Source: an uncultured Alphaproteobacteria bacterium
GTDB taxonomy: Bacteria; Pseudomonadota; Alphaproteobacteria; RF32; CAG-239
DNA: 64,000 nucleotides
Direction of reading: 5' to 3'
NCBI GenBank assembly: GCA_934255405.1
Contig: CAKQNT010000002.1
Coordinates: forward strand, 1 to 64,000
In this document: positions 55,057 to 64,000 of the stretch, one piece after another
Position numbering within the stretch: the stretch's first letter is position 1
Layout of the letters: every line of letters starts with the position of its first letter
Notes under the pieces: model-generated
The model's input: the letters and a program-made list of their open reading frames with translations, nothing else
Databases searched by the model: none
What the model was told of the DNA's origin: nothing
Program-made: the position numbers and the translations under genes

Positions 55057-55347
55057 ATGGTAGATATTACATTTAATGCTGAAAAGCGTGAGAAAGCAGG
55101 TAAGGGGGCAGCTCGTGCATGTCGTCGTGAGGGACGCATCCCTGCCGTTATTTATGGTGGTAAGCAGGAATCAATCATGATTTCTTTGCACCCTGTTGAG
55201 CTTGAGAAGGCTTTGGACACTGTCGGTTTCTATGATGCCGATATTGAAGTTGTTTTGGACGGTAAAAAACACAAAGTAAAGTGTCAGGATGTTCAGTTCC
55301 ATCCGGTCAGCGACAAGCCTATTCATGTAGACTTCCTCAGAAAATAG
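55057..55347 (+). CDS. rplY: 50S ribosomal protein L25, short form
   Basis: L25 binds loop E of 5S rRNA. The 96 residues contain EKAGKGAARACRREGRIPAV and the C-terminal FHPVSDKPIHVDF. The long CTC-type C-terminal beta domain found in many alphaproteobacteria is absent, giving an E. coli-like minimal L25. It precedes pth, as usual, but a terminator separates them. Confidence 0.9.
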   Translation: MVDITFNAEKREKAGKGAARACRREGRIPAVIYGGKQESIMISLHPVELEKALDTVGFYDADIEVVLDGKKHKVKCQDVQFHPVSDKPIHVDFLRK

Positions 55348-55360
55348 TCTTATGTAGTAT

Positions 55361-55406
55361 GCAGAGCGATTTTTAATTTTTGAAAATCGCTCTGCTTGTT
55401 TTATTT
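55361..55406 (+). terminator. Terminator after rplY
   Basis: GCAGAGCGATTTT pairs perfectly over 13 bp with AAAATCGCTCTGC, followed by TTGTTTTATTTT. Confidence 0.85.
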
Positions 55407-55449
55407 TATTGAGACCTGATTTATCAGGATTTATTTTTGAGAGCTTTTG

Positions 55450-56019
55450 ATGTTTTTGATTGTCGGATTAGGTAATATTGGCGCTGAATATGTCGGAACA
55501 CGGCATAATGTCGGTTTTATGGCGGCGGATTTTTTGCATCGAAAATTTGGTTTTGCTTCTTTTCGGGATAAATTTGACGGAGAGATTGCCGAGGGAAAAA
55601 TAGGCGCTGAAAAAGTTTATTTGCTTAAGCCCCATACCTATATGAATCTTTCCGGCAACTCAGTGGTGAAAGCGGCAAATTTTTATAAAATTTTGCCGGA
55701 AAATGTTGTGGTAATCCATGATGATATGGATTTGCCAGTTGGCAAACTGAAAGCCAAAATCGGCGGCGGCTCCGGCGGTCACAACGGAATCAAATCTATC
55801 GATGCGGCAATTACTCCAAATTATAACCGTGTCAGAATCGGGGTCGGGCACCCTCAAGGCGGCGAGGCGGTTGTCAATCACGTGTTATCGCGCTTTTCTA
55901 AGGCCGATGAAGAAATTATCTATGACGAGATTCAAACCATGGCGGAAAATCTGGAGATTTTGCTGCGCAAGGGAATGGCGGCGTTTAGCACCAAAATTGG
56001 CGAAACCAAACGCGCCTGA
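55450..56019 (+). CDS. pth: Peptidyl-tRNA hydrolase
   Basis: It frees tRNA from stalled peptidyl-tRNA. The 189 residues have the catalytic histidine in GTRHNVGFM, KPHTYMNLSG, HDDMDLPVGKLK and GGSGGHNGIKSI. I use the ATG at 55450. The next small gene follows after 38 nt. Confidence 0.95.
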   Translation: MFLIVGLGNIGAEYVGTRHNVGFMAADFLHRKFGFASFRDKFDGEIAEGKIGAEKVYLLKPHTYMNLSGNSVVKAANFYKILPENVVVIHDDMDLPVGKLKAKIGGGSGGHNGIKSIDAAITPNYNRVRIGVGHPQGGEAVVNHVLSRFSKADEEIIYDEIQTMAENLEILLRKGMAAFSTKIGETKRA

Positions 56020-56057
56020 TGACAAGTTTTTACGTATTATTATAATATCCAATTTTT

Positions 56058-56519
56058 ATGTTAAATTTAAAATTAAAAAGAAGAGCAAAAGACACAATTG
56101 CCTTATTTTGCAACAAGCCGGAGTTGTTTTCGGAAGATTATGTTTTGAATGTGCTGAAGCATATGGATAAATCTAATCCGCAGTGCCGATACCCCAATAA
56201 ATGGGACACGCTGTTTCGAGATATTATCCCGGTGTTGCATAAGTATGATTCCGCGCTCGCATATTTGGAAAGATATGGATATCTGGCTGAAACCTATTTT
56301 TCCAAGCTCAAATTTCCCGAGCACAATGTGGCTTTGCAAAGTGCAATCTGCTCCGTTCAGAAGTCGATATTCAACGGCGAATATGTTGCCAAATATCCGG
56401 GGCTTCTGTGCCGATATCTGAGCCGGTGGAATTTGGCTTCAGATGTCTATGATCAGGTGTTTAATGATGATAAATACGGCTCAGCCAGACGGATTTATGC
56501 ATTAATAAAACAACTCTGA
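56058..56519 (+). CDS. Hypothetical alpha-helical protein
   Basis: 153 residues, basic at the N terminus and predicted mainly helical, with no signal peptide or membrane segment. I recognise no domain. It has no obvious Shine-Dalgarno, but it is a long open frame with ordinary codon use, placed between pth and a terminator, so it is probably real and may be read from the pth transcript. Confidence 0.55.
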   Translation: MLNLKLKRRAKDTIALFCNKPELFSEDYVLNVLKHMDKSNPQCRYPNKWDTLFRDIIPVLHKYDSALAYLERYGYLAETYFSKLKFPEHNVALQSAICSVQKSIFNGEYVAKYPGLLCRYLSRWNLASDVYDQVFNDDKYGSARRIYALIKQL

Positions 56520-56524
56520 TTCCT

Positions 56525-56560
56525 AAACCGCTGTCAAAAACAAAATGACGGCGGTTTTGT
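56525..56560 (+). terminator. Terminator before ychF
   Basis: AAACCGCTGTCA pairs with TGACGGCGGTTT (one mismatch) around AAAACAAAA, followed by TGTTGTT. Confidence 0.7.
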
Positions 56561-56624
56561 TGTTGAAAAGCAAAATTTTATCGGCTATAACAAAGGCAAA
56601 TTTTATTAATAAGGAGTTTGAATA

Positions 56625-57734
56625 ATGGGATTTAATTGCGGAATTGTCGGTTTGCCAAATGTTGGAAAATCAACCCTTTTTAATGCGTTGACACAGACGA
56701 TTGCGGCGCAGGCGGCAAATTTTCCGTTTTGCACGATTGAGCCAAATACCGGAAGAGTGGCGGTGCCGGATAAACGTTTGGATAAATTGGTTGAAATGGT
56801 GCAACCCAAAAATGTGGTGCCAACTCAGTTGGAATTTGTGGATATTGCCGGTTTGGTGAAAGGCGCGTCTAAAGGCGAGGGGTTGGGCAACCAATTTTTG
56901 GCAAATATTCGCGAGGTTGATGCTATTATCCATGTGTTGCGCTGTTTTGAAAACGAAAATATTACTCACGTTGAGGGGAGTGTTGATCCGATACGCGATG
57001 CGGAAATTGTTGAAACAGAATTGATGATTGCAGATTTGGAATCTTTGGAAAAGCGTTTTGATCAGGCTAACAAGAAAGCAAAAGGCGGCGACAAAGAGGC
57101 GATTGTTAATGTTAAGGTTATGGGGCCAATTATAGAGGCGCTGAAATCCGGTAAGCCGGCAAGAGTCGCGGCTCCGGAGGCTTCGGATAAAGATGGGGTT
57201 AAGGCGTATAAATGTCTGCAACTTTTGACTTCTAAACCAGTCTTATATGTATGTAATGTAGATGAAGAATCTGCTGCTACCGGCAATAAGTTTTCTGAAC
57301 GTGTGTTTGAAAAAGCCAAAGCCGAAAATGCGCAGGCGGTGATAATATCGGCGGAAATAGAATCGGAAGTAGCACAGTTGGAAACCGAAGAGGAAAAGAA
57401 AGAATTTTTGGAAACCTTAGGTTTGCAGGAAACCGGTTTGACCAAAATTATTCGTGCCGGATATGAGCTGTTGGGGCTGCAAACATATTTTACCGCCGGA
57501 CCTAAAGAGGTTCGGGCTTGGACTTTTATGAAAGGTTCAAAGGCTCCGCAGTGCGCCGGAATAATCCATTCTGATTTTGAGCGAGGATTTATTCGCGCGG
57601 AAACGATTTCTTATGATGATTATATAAAATTTGGCGGAGAACAGGGGTGTAAAGAAGCCGGCAGAATGCGCTCTGAAGGAAAAGATTATGTGGTGCAGGA
57701 CGGAGATTTGTTGAATTTCTTGTTCAATGTATAG
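56625..57734 (+). CDS. ychF: Redox-regulated ATPase YchF/Ola1
   Basis: A conserved P-loop NTPase that prefers ATP and binds ribosomes. The 369 residues have [15 protein letters not shown] at about 7-21, [22 protein letters not shown] and the C-terminal TGS-like domain ending [19 protein letters not shown]. It has an AAGGAG site. It stands as a single gene with trmL following after 37 nt. Confidence 0.96.
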   Translation: MGFNCGIVGLPNVGKSTLFNALTQTIAAQAANFPFCTIEPNTGRVAVPDKRLDKLVEMVQPKNVVPTQLEFVDIAGLVKGASKGEGLGNQFLANIREVDAIIHVLRCFENENITHVEGSVDPIRDAEIVETELMIADLESLEKRFDQANKKAKGGDKEAIVNVKVMGPIIEALKSGKPARVAAPEASDKDGVKAYKCLQLLTSKPVLYVCNVDEESAATGNKFSERVFEKAKAENAQAVIISAEIESEVAQLETEEEKKEFLETLGLQETGLTKIIRAGYELLGLQTYFTAGPKEVRAWTFMKGSKAPQCAGIIHSDFERGFIRAETISYDDYIKFGGEQGCKEAGRMRSEGKDYVVQDGDLLNFLFNV

Positions 57735-57771
57735 GTGTTGTTTTTCTTTCTTTGAAATAGGGGAATGATAA

Positions 57772-58239
57772 ATGCGTTTAGCTTTGTTTCAGCCGGATAT
57801 TCCGCAAAATACCGGAACAATGATGCGTTTGTGTGCTTGTTTGGATTTGCCGATAGATATTATTGAGCCGTGCGGTTTTATTTTTAATGATAAAGCAATG
57901 CGGCGCGCAGGTATGGATTATTTGGATTTTGTAAAATTTCGACGTCATGATTCATGGGAAGATTTTTTGCAATATCGTTCTGAACATCCGCAGGAATATG
58001 GGCGCATTGTGCTTATGTCTACTCATGCCAGCGTTCCTTATACAGATTTTGAGTTCCAGCCTAATGATATAATTTTGATGGGGCGTGAATCTGCCGGAGT
58101 GCCGGAAGAAGTGCATCATTTTGCCGATGCCAGACTTTTGATTCCGATGAATGAAAACGCTCGTTCCATTAATGTGGCGGTTTCGGCCGCAATGGTGGTG
58201 GGAGAGGCCTTGCGCCAAACCAGATGGAGCTCAAAGTAA
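57772..58239 (+). CDS. trmL: tRNA (cytidine/uridine-34-2'-O)-methyltransferase
   Basis: A small SPOUT enzyme that methylates the wobble ribose of leucine tRNAs. The 155 residues have FQPDIPQNTGTMMRLCACLD, MGRESAGVP and the knot-forming MNENARSINVAVSAAMVVGE. No C-terminal extension is present. It converges on the large protease-like gene with only 8 bp between. Confidence 0.92.
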   Translation: MRLALFQPDIPQNTGTMMRLCACLDLPIDIIEPCGFIFNDKAMRRAGMDYLDFVKFRRHDSWEDFLQYRSEHPQEYGRIVLMSTHASVPYTDFEFQPNDIILMGRESAGVPEEVHHFADARLLIPMNENARSINVAVSAAMVVGEALRQTRWSSK

Positions 58240-58247
58240 ACAGAATA

Positions 58248-60131
58248 TCAGCGAGAGCCGGCGCGATTTCTAAGGGCTTCTCGAAGAATCTCTTGTTTTA
58301 TCTTGCGGTTGCGGATAGAAGTGTTTTTTCTGTTTGCAAATTGGGTGTCTTCTTCGGTATTGTTTTTTTCGTATTTAACTCCCCGACTATTGGTGACTCT
58401 TTCGATGGCGTCTTTTGACATTAATCCGTTGTCCATAGCCTCTTGAAACAGTTGGGACTTTTGCTCCATAAGCTGGTTAAGCTGCTGTCCTTGCGGAGTA
58501 CTTTTGATTTGGTCTCTAATTTCTTTGGCACGGTCTTTATCTCGGTTTTTTTGAGCGGTTTTTAGTTGACTAATCAGTGCCTGACAAGACGGGTCTTGAA
58601 ATAATTGCTCAGAGGCGGTGTGAATTTCGCCATCTATTTGTCTAAAGCGTGTGCGCATTTCTGCAATTTTTTCCGGAGATTTTTGGGGCGATTGATTGCC
58701 TTCGCTGTTGTTTTCGCTATTGCTTCTACCGGAAGACAGGTTTGCAATCTCGGCATATTCGGGAAAACCCTTGAGGCTTTCAAGCTCGGGGGCGTTTTTC
58801 ATTTTCATGCCATATTTAAGGCAGGCCAGATATAGTTTGGCACGATATTCCGGATGTTCCTCAAATTTGCCGAAAGTAATGGTGTCTTTGCCCATTTTTT
58901 GAGCGGCAACAACCAACTCATCAAAGGCATTTTGTTCCCCTTCAACATAGGCGTTGTCTTTGCTGGCAAAGGCGATAATATTCCTATTGTTGTTTTTGTC
59001 GCGGAAGAAGATGTGATCCGGATGTTCTTCATCTGTGTATTCTTCGAATTCTTGAGAAAGCTGATTATTGGCATGGGCAATGGCTTGTCTGATTTCTTTT
59101 TTCCATTCCGGATCGTTGATTCTTTCTTCTTCCGGTAGATTTTCGTGAACTTCAATTGTTCCGCCATTGTTGAAAGTTTGCAACAGAGCAATTTTGTCTT
59201 CCTTGCTGATGGTGCTTGGGTCAACGCCTTTACCCTCAAGGTATTTTTTGAAAACCGGATTCTGAGAATACAGTTCCCAATAAGCTTCAAAAGTCCATTT
59301 TTTGTATTCTTGGTTACGAGCATCAACTTCAGCGGCTTTTTCTGCTTGTTCTTTGTTGGAAAAAGCATCAATGTAAGACTGAATACCATCGGTGCCGAGC
59401 TCTGCAACTTTTTCGTTTATCATAGCGGCAAAAATTGCGCAGTCACAACGATTTTCCATAATTGTATTTTCAGGTTCATAAGATATGGTATATGAACTGT
59501 CAGCCAGCAATTGTTTTATTTGGTCTTTGGATGCTTTGCAGACGTCTTTTCCGCCTTGATCAATTAAAATAGCTTCGTGTTTGTTGGGAGAAAGAATCAG
59601 GCTAACTGAATGGTTGCCATTGACATCAGGGTTATAAAGAGAAAGGCTCATTATAACGGATTGATATTTTTTGACTTCATCAGACGCCAAAATTGTCTTT
59701 ATGGTTTCAGGGTCGAAGCTATTGTCAGCAGGTTTAGAAGTGTCTACCTGACCAAGGAAGAGGGTGTCTTTTTTAGCGGTAATTTTAGCTAAACGTTGGT
59801 TTAATAAAGCGGTTTTATCTGGTTCATGAGCGTATGTAATATGAGAAATATCTGAAAAATCTGCATTATGTTCACGAGCGGATTTATATGCTATGAGGTT
59901 GGTAACAGATTGAACCGTTCCGGAGCCGTAGTTGTCTGCGGCAAGATTGCAATAATCCATAGCGCTGTCGTGCAGACCGGCATAATTCAAAAAAACATCC
60001 GGAATGAAGTTATTCATATCAGCAATGAGTTGGTTTTTGGCGGCATCGTCGGTTAAGGTGCTTCTGACGATATTCTTTATATCGTCGCTAAAACCTCTTA
60101 AAAGTACTTCAATCTCATCATCAACAGCCAT
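58248..60131 (-). CDS. Putative CE-clan cysteine protease with LPD7-like segment
   Basis: 627 residues with no signal peptide or membrane helix. Residues 171-235 resemble a CE-clan (Ulp1/YopJ-type) active site: GNHSVSLIL with H174, ILIDQGG with D191, and ENRCDCAIFAA with C231. The spacings (17 and 40) are close to those of YopJ. Residues about 371-450 (NIIAFASKDNAYVEGE, then ITFGKFEEHPEYR) resemble the LPD7 domain found in relaxases and large effectors. The C-terminal third is charged coiled coil (about 485-560) with a basic tail. It could be an exported effector. The family is inferred, and the activity unproven. Confidence 0.6.
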   Translation of the reverse strand: MAVDDEIEVLLRGFSDDIKNIVRSTLTDDAAKNQLIADMNNFIPDVFLNYAGLHDSAMDYCNLAADNYGSGTVQSVTNLIAYKSAREHNADFSDISHITYAHEPDKTALLNQRLAKITAKKDTLFLGQVDTSKPADNSFDPETIKTILASDEVKKYQSVIMSLSLYNPDVNGNHSVSLILSPNKHEAILIDQGGKDVCKASKDQIKQLLADSSYTISYEPENTIMENRCDCAIFAAMINEKVAELGTDGIQSYIDAFSNKEQAEKAAEVDARNQEYKKWTFEAYWELYSQNPVFKKYLEGKGVDPSTISKEDKIALLQTFNNGGTIEVHENLPEEERINDPEWKKEIRQAIAHANNQLSQEFEEYTDEEHPDHIFFRDKNNNRNIIAFASKDNAYVEGEQNAFDELVVAAQKMGKDTITFGKFEEHPEYRAKLYLACLKYGMKMKNAPELESLKGFPEYAEIANLSSGRSNSENNSEGNQSPQKSPEKIAEMRTRFRQIDGEIHTASEQLFQDPSCQALISQLKTAQKNRDKDRAKEIRDQIKSTPQGQQLNQLMEQKSQLFQEAMDNGLMSKDAIERVTNSRGVKYEKNNTEEDTQFANRKNTSIRNRKIKQEILREALRNRAGSR

Positions 60132-60199
60132 ATTGCTTCTCCAAAATTCTATATTTGTTTGTATGTTAGCATATTTTATTGGTTTTGTCTAATGTTTTG

Positions 60200-60955
60200 T
60201 CATTTTAAAAGGGAGATAAATTCTGTTGGGGTTTGTGCGGCCAGATAGGGGTTGCACTTTTTTTCTTCCGCCAAAGTATATGGTCCGGCCGGTAGTCCTT
60301 GCTGCAGGTGTTTTTGGGCTTTTTCCAGATAGTTTCTGATATCCTGATTGCCGCCAAAATAGTGCCATGCCGCGTCAGCGCCACCGGAGGTATATTCGTG
60401 CCCAGGGTAGAATATGGTGTCATCAGGCAATGTACGAATTTTTTGCAGGGCAGCAAACATCTGCTCTGGCGAGCCTTCAAATAATCCGCCAATGCAAAGG
60501 TTAAATAAGGTGTCGCCGGTGAACAGTGCTTTGGCAAGCGGAAAATAGTATAAAACGTGTCCTTGAGTGTGGGCAGAAGCGTCAATAACCTTAAATGTAA
60601 AATCAGAATCCGCAAGAGAGCCGGAAACAAGCCCTGCAGAAGGTGATAAAGTGTAAGTTTTCTGCGGTTCTATTCCAATATCAAATTCAGGAATGCGGTT
60701 TTTGTCGTTAATGTTTGCAACAACTTGAGCCCGATACAAATTTTTTAGCTCCAGATTGCCGTCGGTATGGTCAAAGTGGTGGTGAGTGTTAAGAATATAT
60801 TGTGGTTTGAGGCTAAGCGCTGAAAGCTTGGTAATAATCGGTGCCGGTTCTGACGGGTCTATCACGGCGGTAATACCGCTTTTGTCATCGTGCAAAATAT
60901 AGGAGTAGTTATCCATTTTTCCGGCACGGCAAAGCACGCTATATGTTTGCAACAT
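60200..60955 (-). CDS. gloB: Hydroxyacylglutathione hydrolase (glyoxalase II)-like
   Basis: It hydrolyses lactoylglutathione in methylglyoxal detoxification. The 251 residues have the metallo-beta-lactamase motif THHHFDHTDG, then AHTQGHVLYYF, FTGDTLF and PGHEYT, with the C-terminal substrate domain ending in NPYLAAQTPTEF. Its ATG overlaps the stop of the HD-GYP gene upstream, so the two are translationally coupled. Confidence 0.88.
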   Translation of the reverse strand: MLQTYSVLCRAGKMDNYSYILHDDKSGITAVIDPSEPAPIITKLSALSLKPQYILNTHHHFDHTDGNLELKNLYRAQVVANINDKNRIPEFDIGIEPQKTYTLSPSAGLVSGSLADSDFTFKVIDASAHTQGHVLYYFPLAKALFTGDTLFNLCIGGLFEGSPEQMFAALQKIRTLPDDTIFYPGHEYTSGGADAAWHYFGGNQDIRNYLEKAQKHLQQGLPAGPYTLAEEKKCNPYLAAQTPTEFISLLK

Positions 60956-62637
60956 TAGAGATACTCCTCGGGATTGATTTCATCAATTTGTTCTTTTTCA
61001 ATATATTGTTCGGCGTAATCCAGATAAACTTTGTGTGTGATAAACACGCGGTATAAGTCAGGATCCAAATGACCGATGTTTTTCATTTCTTGCATAATGC
61101 GCAAAACTTCGGAAAGCTTTTTGGGCTCTTTGTATGGGCGGTCGCGGGCGGTAAGCGCTTCAAAGACATCGGCAATCGCCATAATTTTGGCCGGCACAGA
61201 CATTTGGCTGCCAGTCAGATGGTTGGGGTAGCCTTTGCCGTTGACCCATTCATGGTGGCAGCTGGCGTATTCCACCACATTAGACAGTTCTTTGGGGAAC
61301 GGCAGCGCTTTGAGCATATCTATGGTGACATTAATGTGATCATTGATTTTGGCGCGCTCCTCTTTGGTAATGGTTCCGTGGTGAGTTTTGAGATTATGGA
61401 GTTCGCCGCGGTTAAATCCGTCAATCAGGTGGTCGGGTAAATCCTGCAGTACCGGTTCTTGAGCGGGGTGACTGTATAGCTCCGGCGTGGTAACCGTGTT
61501 GCGCTCTGCCCAAGAAAGGCCAATCATGCGGTTGAAATGGCGGGTGTAGGTTTGTTTGGCGATTTTTTCCAGACGAGAGATATCAGCTTCGCTAATCTCA
61601 TTATCACCGGTATTGCACCAGGCAATAAAACTGAAATCATCTTCCAATTGTTTGACTTTGGCGACAAACTCTGCCTGCAAGTTTTCTTTGCTGTCAAGGT
61701 TGGCCAGACGTTTTTGCAAGTAAGCAATATGAGCATCGCGGCGCATAATTTCAAAGCGGTTGCGAATTTCATGAATGCGGTTGTTAACGGTTTCAAGCTT
61801 GGTGGCTTTGTCAACAATGTATTCCGGTGTGGTAACTTTGCCGCAGTCATGCAGCCAGGAGGCTATGTGCAAGGTATACCAATCATCGGCGCTCATCTCA
61901 AAGTTTTTGAGCGGACCTTGGTCTTCTTCTACAGCAGCGGTGGCTAACAGGCGGGTAATAATCGGAACCTTTTGGCAATGACTGCCGGTGTATGGAGATT
62001 TGGCATCAATGGCGCGAGCCAAAACTTCAATAAAGGATTCCAAAAGTTGAGAATAGGCCTCTCTTAGCGATTTGTTCTCCAGCACCAAAGACAAGAGGCT
62101 GCAGAAAGACGTGAGGATATTAACAATATCTTTGGTGAAGTTTATAACTTTGCCATTGTTGTCAGCTGCATTGGTAAATTGAGCAACTCCAATCAGGTTG
62201 CCTTTGCTGTTTGTCAACGGCAGAGCCAGCACAGAGACAGTGGCATAATTATATTGTTCATCAAAGGAGGCAAAGCGAGAATTATCAATGGTAGGGTCAG
62301 CATATATGTTTTCGACAATTACAACTTCGTTGTTAAGGGCGCATATCTCTGCCGGTTGGCGTTTTTCTTTGGCACGGATGTTGTTTAAGGATTCCGGCTC
62401 AAAAAGCACAAAGTTATCAAATCCGGTAGATTCTTCTCGCAATGATTTAATGCTGCTGTAGGTTAGCGACATATATTTTTCTGAAGAAATTTCAAAGAAA
62501 AATCCACCATCGGCCGAAGCCACGCGTGCTGCAGCAGTCATCACTTTTTCTATCACAGATTGGCGGTCTGGGTGGGCGGCAATAGTAGTGTTGAGTTCCA
62601 GCAGGCTGGCTAATATGATATCATTTTCCGACGGCAA
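60955..62637 (-). CDS. GAF-HD-GYP phosphodiesterase-like protein
   Basis: Probably a cyclic di-GMP or similar nucleotide phosphodiesterase with a GAF sensor. GAF spans about residues 10-185. The HD-GYP domain starts near 200 with HDCGKVTTPEY (H263-D264), continues after a long segment (about 285-415) with HHGTITKEER and NDHI, and ends with CHHEWVNGKGYP (461-471) and IADVFEALTARDRPYK. The segment NRIHEIRNRFE occurs in a known HD-GYP subfamily. All key metal residues appear present. Confidence 0.85.
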   Translation of the reverse strand: MPSENDIILASLLELNTTIAAHPDRQSVIEKVMTAAARVASADGGFFFEISSEKYMSLTYSSIKSLREESTGFDNFVLFEPESLNNIRAKEKRQPAEICALNNEVVIVENIYADPTIDNSRFASFDEQYNYATVSVLALPLTNSKGNLIGVAQFTNAADNNGKVINFTKDIVNILTSFCSLLSLVLENKSLREAYSQLLESFIEVLARAIDAKSPYTGSHCQKVPIITRLLATAAVEEDQGPLKNFEMSADDWYTLHIASWLHDCGKVTTPEYIVDKATKLETVNNRIHEIRNRFEIMRRDAHIAYLQKRLANLDSKENLQAEFVAKVKQLEDDFSFIAWCNTGDNEISEADISRLEKIAKQTYTRHFNRMIGLSWAERNTVTTPELYSHPAQEPVLQDLPDHLIDGFNRGELHNLKTHHGTITKEERAKINDHINVTIDMLKALPFPKELSNVVEYASCHHEWVNGKGYPNHLTGSQMSVPAKIMAIADVFEALTARDRPYKEPKKLSEVLRIMQEMKNIGHLDPDLYRVFITHKVYLDYAEQYIEKEQIDEINPEEYL

Positions 62638-62654
62638 AATTAAATCCCTTTCGG

Positions 62655-63770
62655 CTAGCTGATTTTTGATACCAGATAATTAATGTCTTCTTCGCTCAAT
62701 TCTTCATTGTTGGGAGAGAGGGAGAGTATACGCTCAATCACCTTGTGGGCAAAGTTCTTGCGATTGCTTTTGCGGCAGTCAAAACGAATTTCTTTAATAA
62801 CCTTAAGCGCTGAAAATACGGCAGGAAACATTGATTTGGGAATAAAGGCTTTGCGCAGAAGGTTACGTACCATAAAGTCTGCAGAGGGATTAAACAGTGT
62901 TTTGCGAACCTCCAGAATCGGCGTGCCGGAGAGGTAGACAACCGCATATTCAAAAAACTTGAGGTCGCCCATGCAAATAGAGCGCACCACCAATCCGGGG
63001 GTAAGGCGGTTGGAGGTATAGAGCTGATGAACAAGCTCTTCTATCTGTTTGTCGGAACTGTATTCTTCCGAGATGCGCAAGGTGGTTTTTTCTTTGACTT
63101 CTTCAATAATGTCGGTGGCCAAATCAGCCGGCAGGTTATGCGTCAAAATCAGATGCTTTTTGAGCTCTTCGGAGAGAGAGTTGGCAATCTTTTCAATTAC
63201 CGAGGTTGGAAGCTCCGAGCGGTAGACTAAGCGTTTTTTGATGTCATCGCTTTGTTGGTATTTTTCAATAATGGTATCAAAGGTTTTTTCGCGGATTTCG
63301 GCGGTTTCGTTAGAAATCAGAACCCCAACGACTTCTTCGGGACATCTCTCTACAATGTATTGAGAAATCTCATGCGGAAGATTAAGCCGTTCAGCCACGG
63401 CTTTTTGTTTGTTGATACTGGTAATGCCGGTGATGCTTAAAATTCGGATTAAGTCATCATTACTGAGGCTGGAATAGTATTTGATAAACGGAACGGCAAT
63501 GCTGTCTGAATCTTTGATTACGGAGGCAACAATGTCGTTGGGCAGGTTGTGGCAGTTCTTTAGGCTTTCGGCCAATACCTGTCGGACTTTGATTTCTACG
63601 TCTTTAACCATGATACGAAAGATGTCTTCGGCCAGTTTCATCCCCTTGGGGGTAACAATGCTGCCGTTGTAATAGGCGCTAACCTTTTGGGCGATAACAG
63701 CCTTGGTTTCCGCTTTGGGGTGAGCGGAAAGATTTTCAACATCCTGACGGTTTAACTGCGTTTTGTTCAT
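62655..63770 (-). CDS. DUF2336 family protein
   Basis: 371 residues, mostly HEAT-like alpha-helical repeats, with no signal or membrane segment. The repeated pattern of short helical pairs (for example LPNDIVASVIKDSDSIAVPF, then CPEEVVGVLISN) and the linkage to signalling genes match DUF2336, which is typical of alphaproteobacteria and of unknown function. It lies just upstream of the HD-GYP gene on the same strand, so a signalling role is plausible. Confidence 0.7.
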   Translation of the reverse strand: MNKTQLNRQDVENLSAHPKAETKAVIAQKVSAYYNGSIVTPKGMKLAEDIFRIMVKDVEIKVRQVLAESLKNCHNLPNDIVASVIKDSDSIAVPFIKYYSSLSNDDLIRILSITGITSINKQKAVAERLNLPHEISQYIVERCPEEVVGVLISNETAEIREKTFDTIIEKYQQSDDIKKRLVYRSELPTSVIEKIANSLSEELKKHLILTHNLPADLATDIIEEVKEKTTLRISEEYSSDKQIEELVHQLYTSNRLTPGLVVRSICMGDLKFFEYAVVYLSGTPILEVRKTLFNPSADFMVRNLLRKAFIPKSMFPAVFSALKVIKEIRFDCRKSNRKNFAHKVIERILSLSPNNEELSEEDINYLVSKIS

Positions 63771-63848
63771 GGTCGTGACTTCAGTAAAACGGTTGCGCCT
63801 ATTCTTTATAATACCTCAACAAATGCCGCTCTTACAGTGACATTTTTG

Positions 63849-64000
63849 TTACATTGTTTTATCTTTCAGATTTTTTGGCAAATCTTTGCTTATTATCTTA
63901 CTATCCAGTATGGATTTGTCAATTATATTGAGTTCGTAATACGCAAGTGTATAGTCAAAAAGTCCGGCATAGTTTTTGAGCGGCGAGTTCCATACCAAAT
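63849..64000 (-). CDS. 3' end of a gene of unknown function (partial)
   Basis: An open frame enters from beyond the window and stops at TAA (63849-63851), giving 49 residues ending LPKNLKDKTM. The composition looks like coding sequence and no other frame is open. It cannot be identified from this fragment. Confidence 0.55.
   Translation of the reverse strand, partial: LVWNSPLKNYAGLFDYTLAYYELNIIDKSILDSKIISKDLPKNLKDKTM

Noticed and set aside
1..64000. CRISPR arrays, rRNA and tRNA genes
   Set aside because: I found no regularly spaced short repeats, no rRNA-like blocks and no cloverleaf with a T-loop signature. The repeats seen are few, long and palindromic.

Overview
The window reads as chromosomal DNA of a low-to-mid GC alphaproteobacterium, probably an uncultured host-associated (gut-type) lineage. 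The basis is the alphaproteobacterial style of RpoA, NusA, the YlxR/L7Ae fusion and a DUF2336 protein, together with a membrane H+-pyrophosphatase, a flagellin and several genes that look Bacteroidota-like. The lineage is inference; no rRNA or tRNA gene lies in the window.

Region 1 (about 480-15,000) is the S10-spc-alpha ribosomal superoperon, rpsJ to rplQ with secY, adk and rpoA. Gene order is standard, but the cluster is cut into segments: a structured leader before rpsJ, a 64-nt nested hairpin with a GGAA loop before rplN, a hairpin element between rpmD and rplO, a strong terminator between rplO and secY, a perfect TTGACA/TATAAT promoter before rpsM (TTG start), and a terminator between rpoA and rplQ.

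Region 2 (15,000-35,000) is accessory. It holds a small acidic protein, two unrelated-looking membrane proteins that both carry HExxH, a Mur ligase of the Mpl/MurC type, a TetR-type regulator facing a secreted protein across a perfect palindrome, a large flagellin with a beta-helix-like segment and a C-type-lectin/DUF1566-like segment in its exposed middle, a K+-independent-type H+-pyrophosphatase, a WG-repeat lipoprotein, an orphan VirB6/TrbL-like T4SS protein, a CDF metal exporter, a 1155-residue GldF-GldG-DUF4340 fusion, an AmpG-like permease and an SDR. Mpl and AmpG together suggest muropeptide recycling.

Region 3 (35,000-54,000) is housekeeping: yicC-gmk, a Sel1-like protein, cysK, lptG, rimP-nusA-rnpM-infB, fabD-fabG, ftsK, and rbfA-truB-rpsO-pnp. 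The usual infB-rbfA junction is split by fabDG and ftsK, and that block lies between two copies of the same repeat.

Region 4 (54,000-64,000) holds two orphan small proteins, a short L25, pth, ychF, trmL, a large protein with a putative CE-clan cysteine protease centre plus an LPD7-like segment, a glyoxalase II, a GAF-HD-GYP protein, a DUF2336 protein and the 3' end of one more gene.

The most unusual non-coding feature is a family of about 120-130-bp structured repeats placed directly after stop codons (hppA, gmk, infB, ftsK, pnp). They share an apical GTAC-N6-GTAC hairpin, while their stems differ between copies through compensatory changes. The most unusual coding feature is the flagellin insert, whose variable-looking end resembles a diversity-generating-retroelement target. 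No reverse transcriptase or template repeat is visible in the window.
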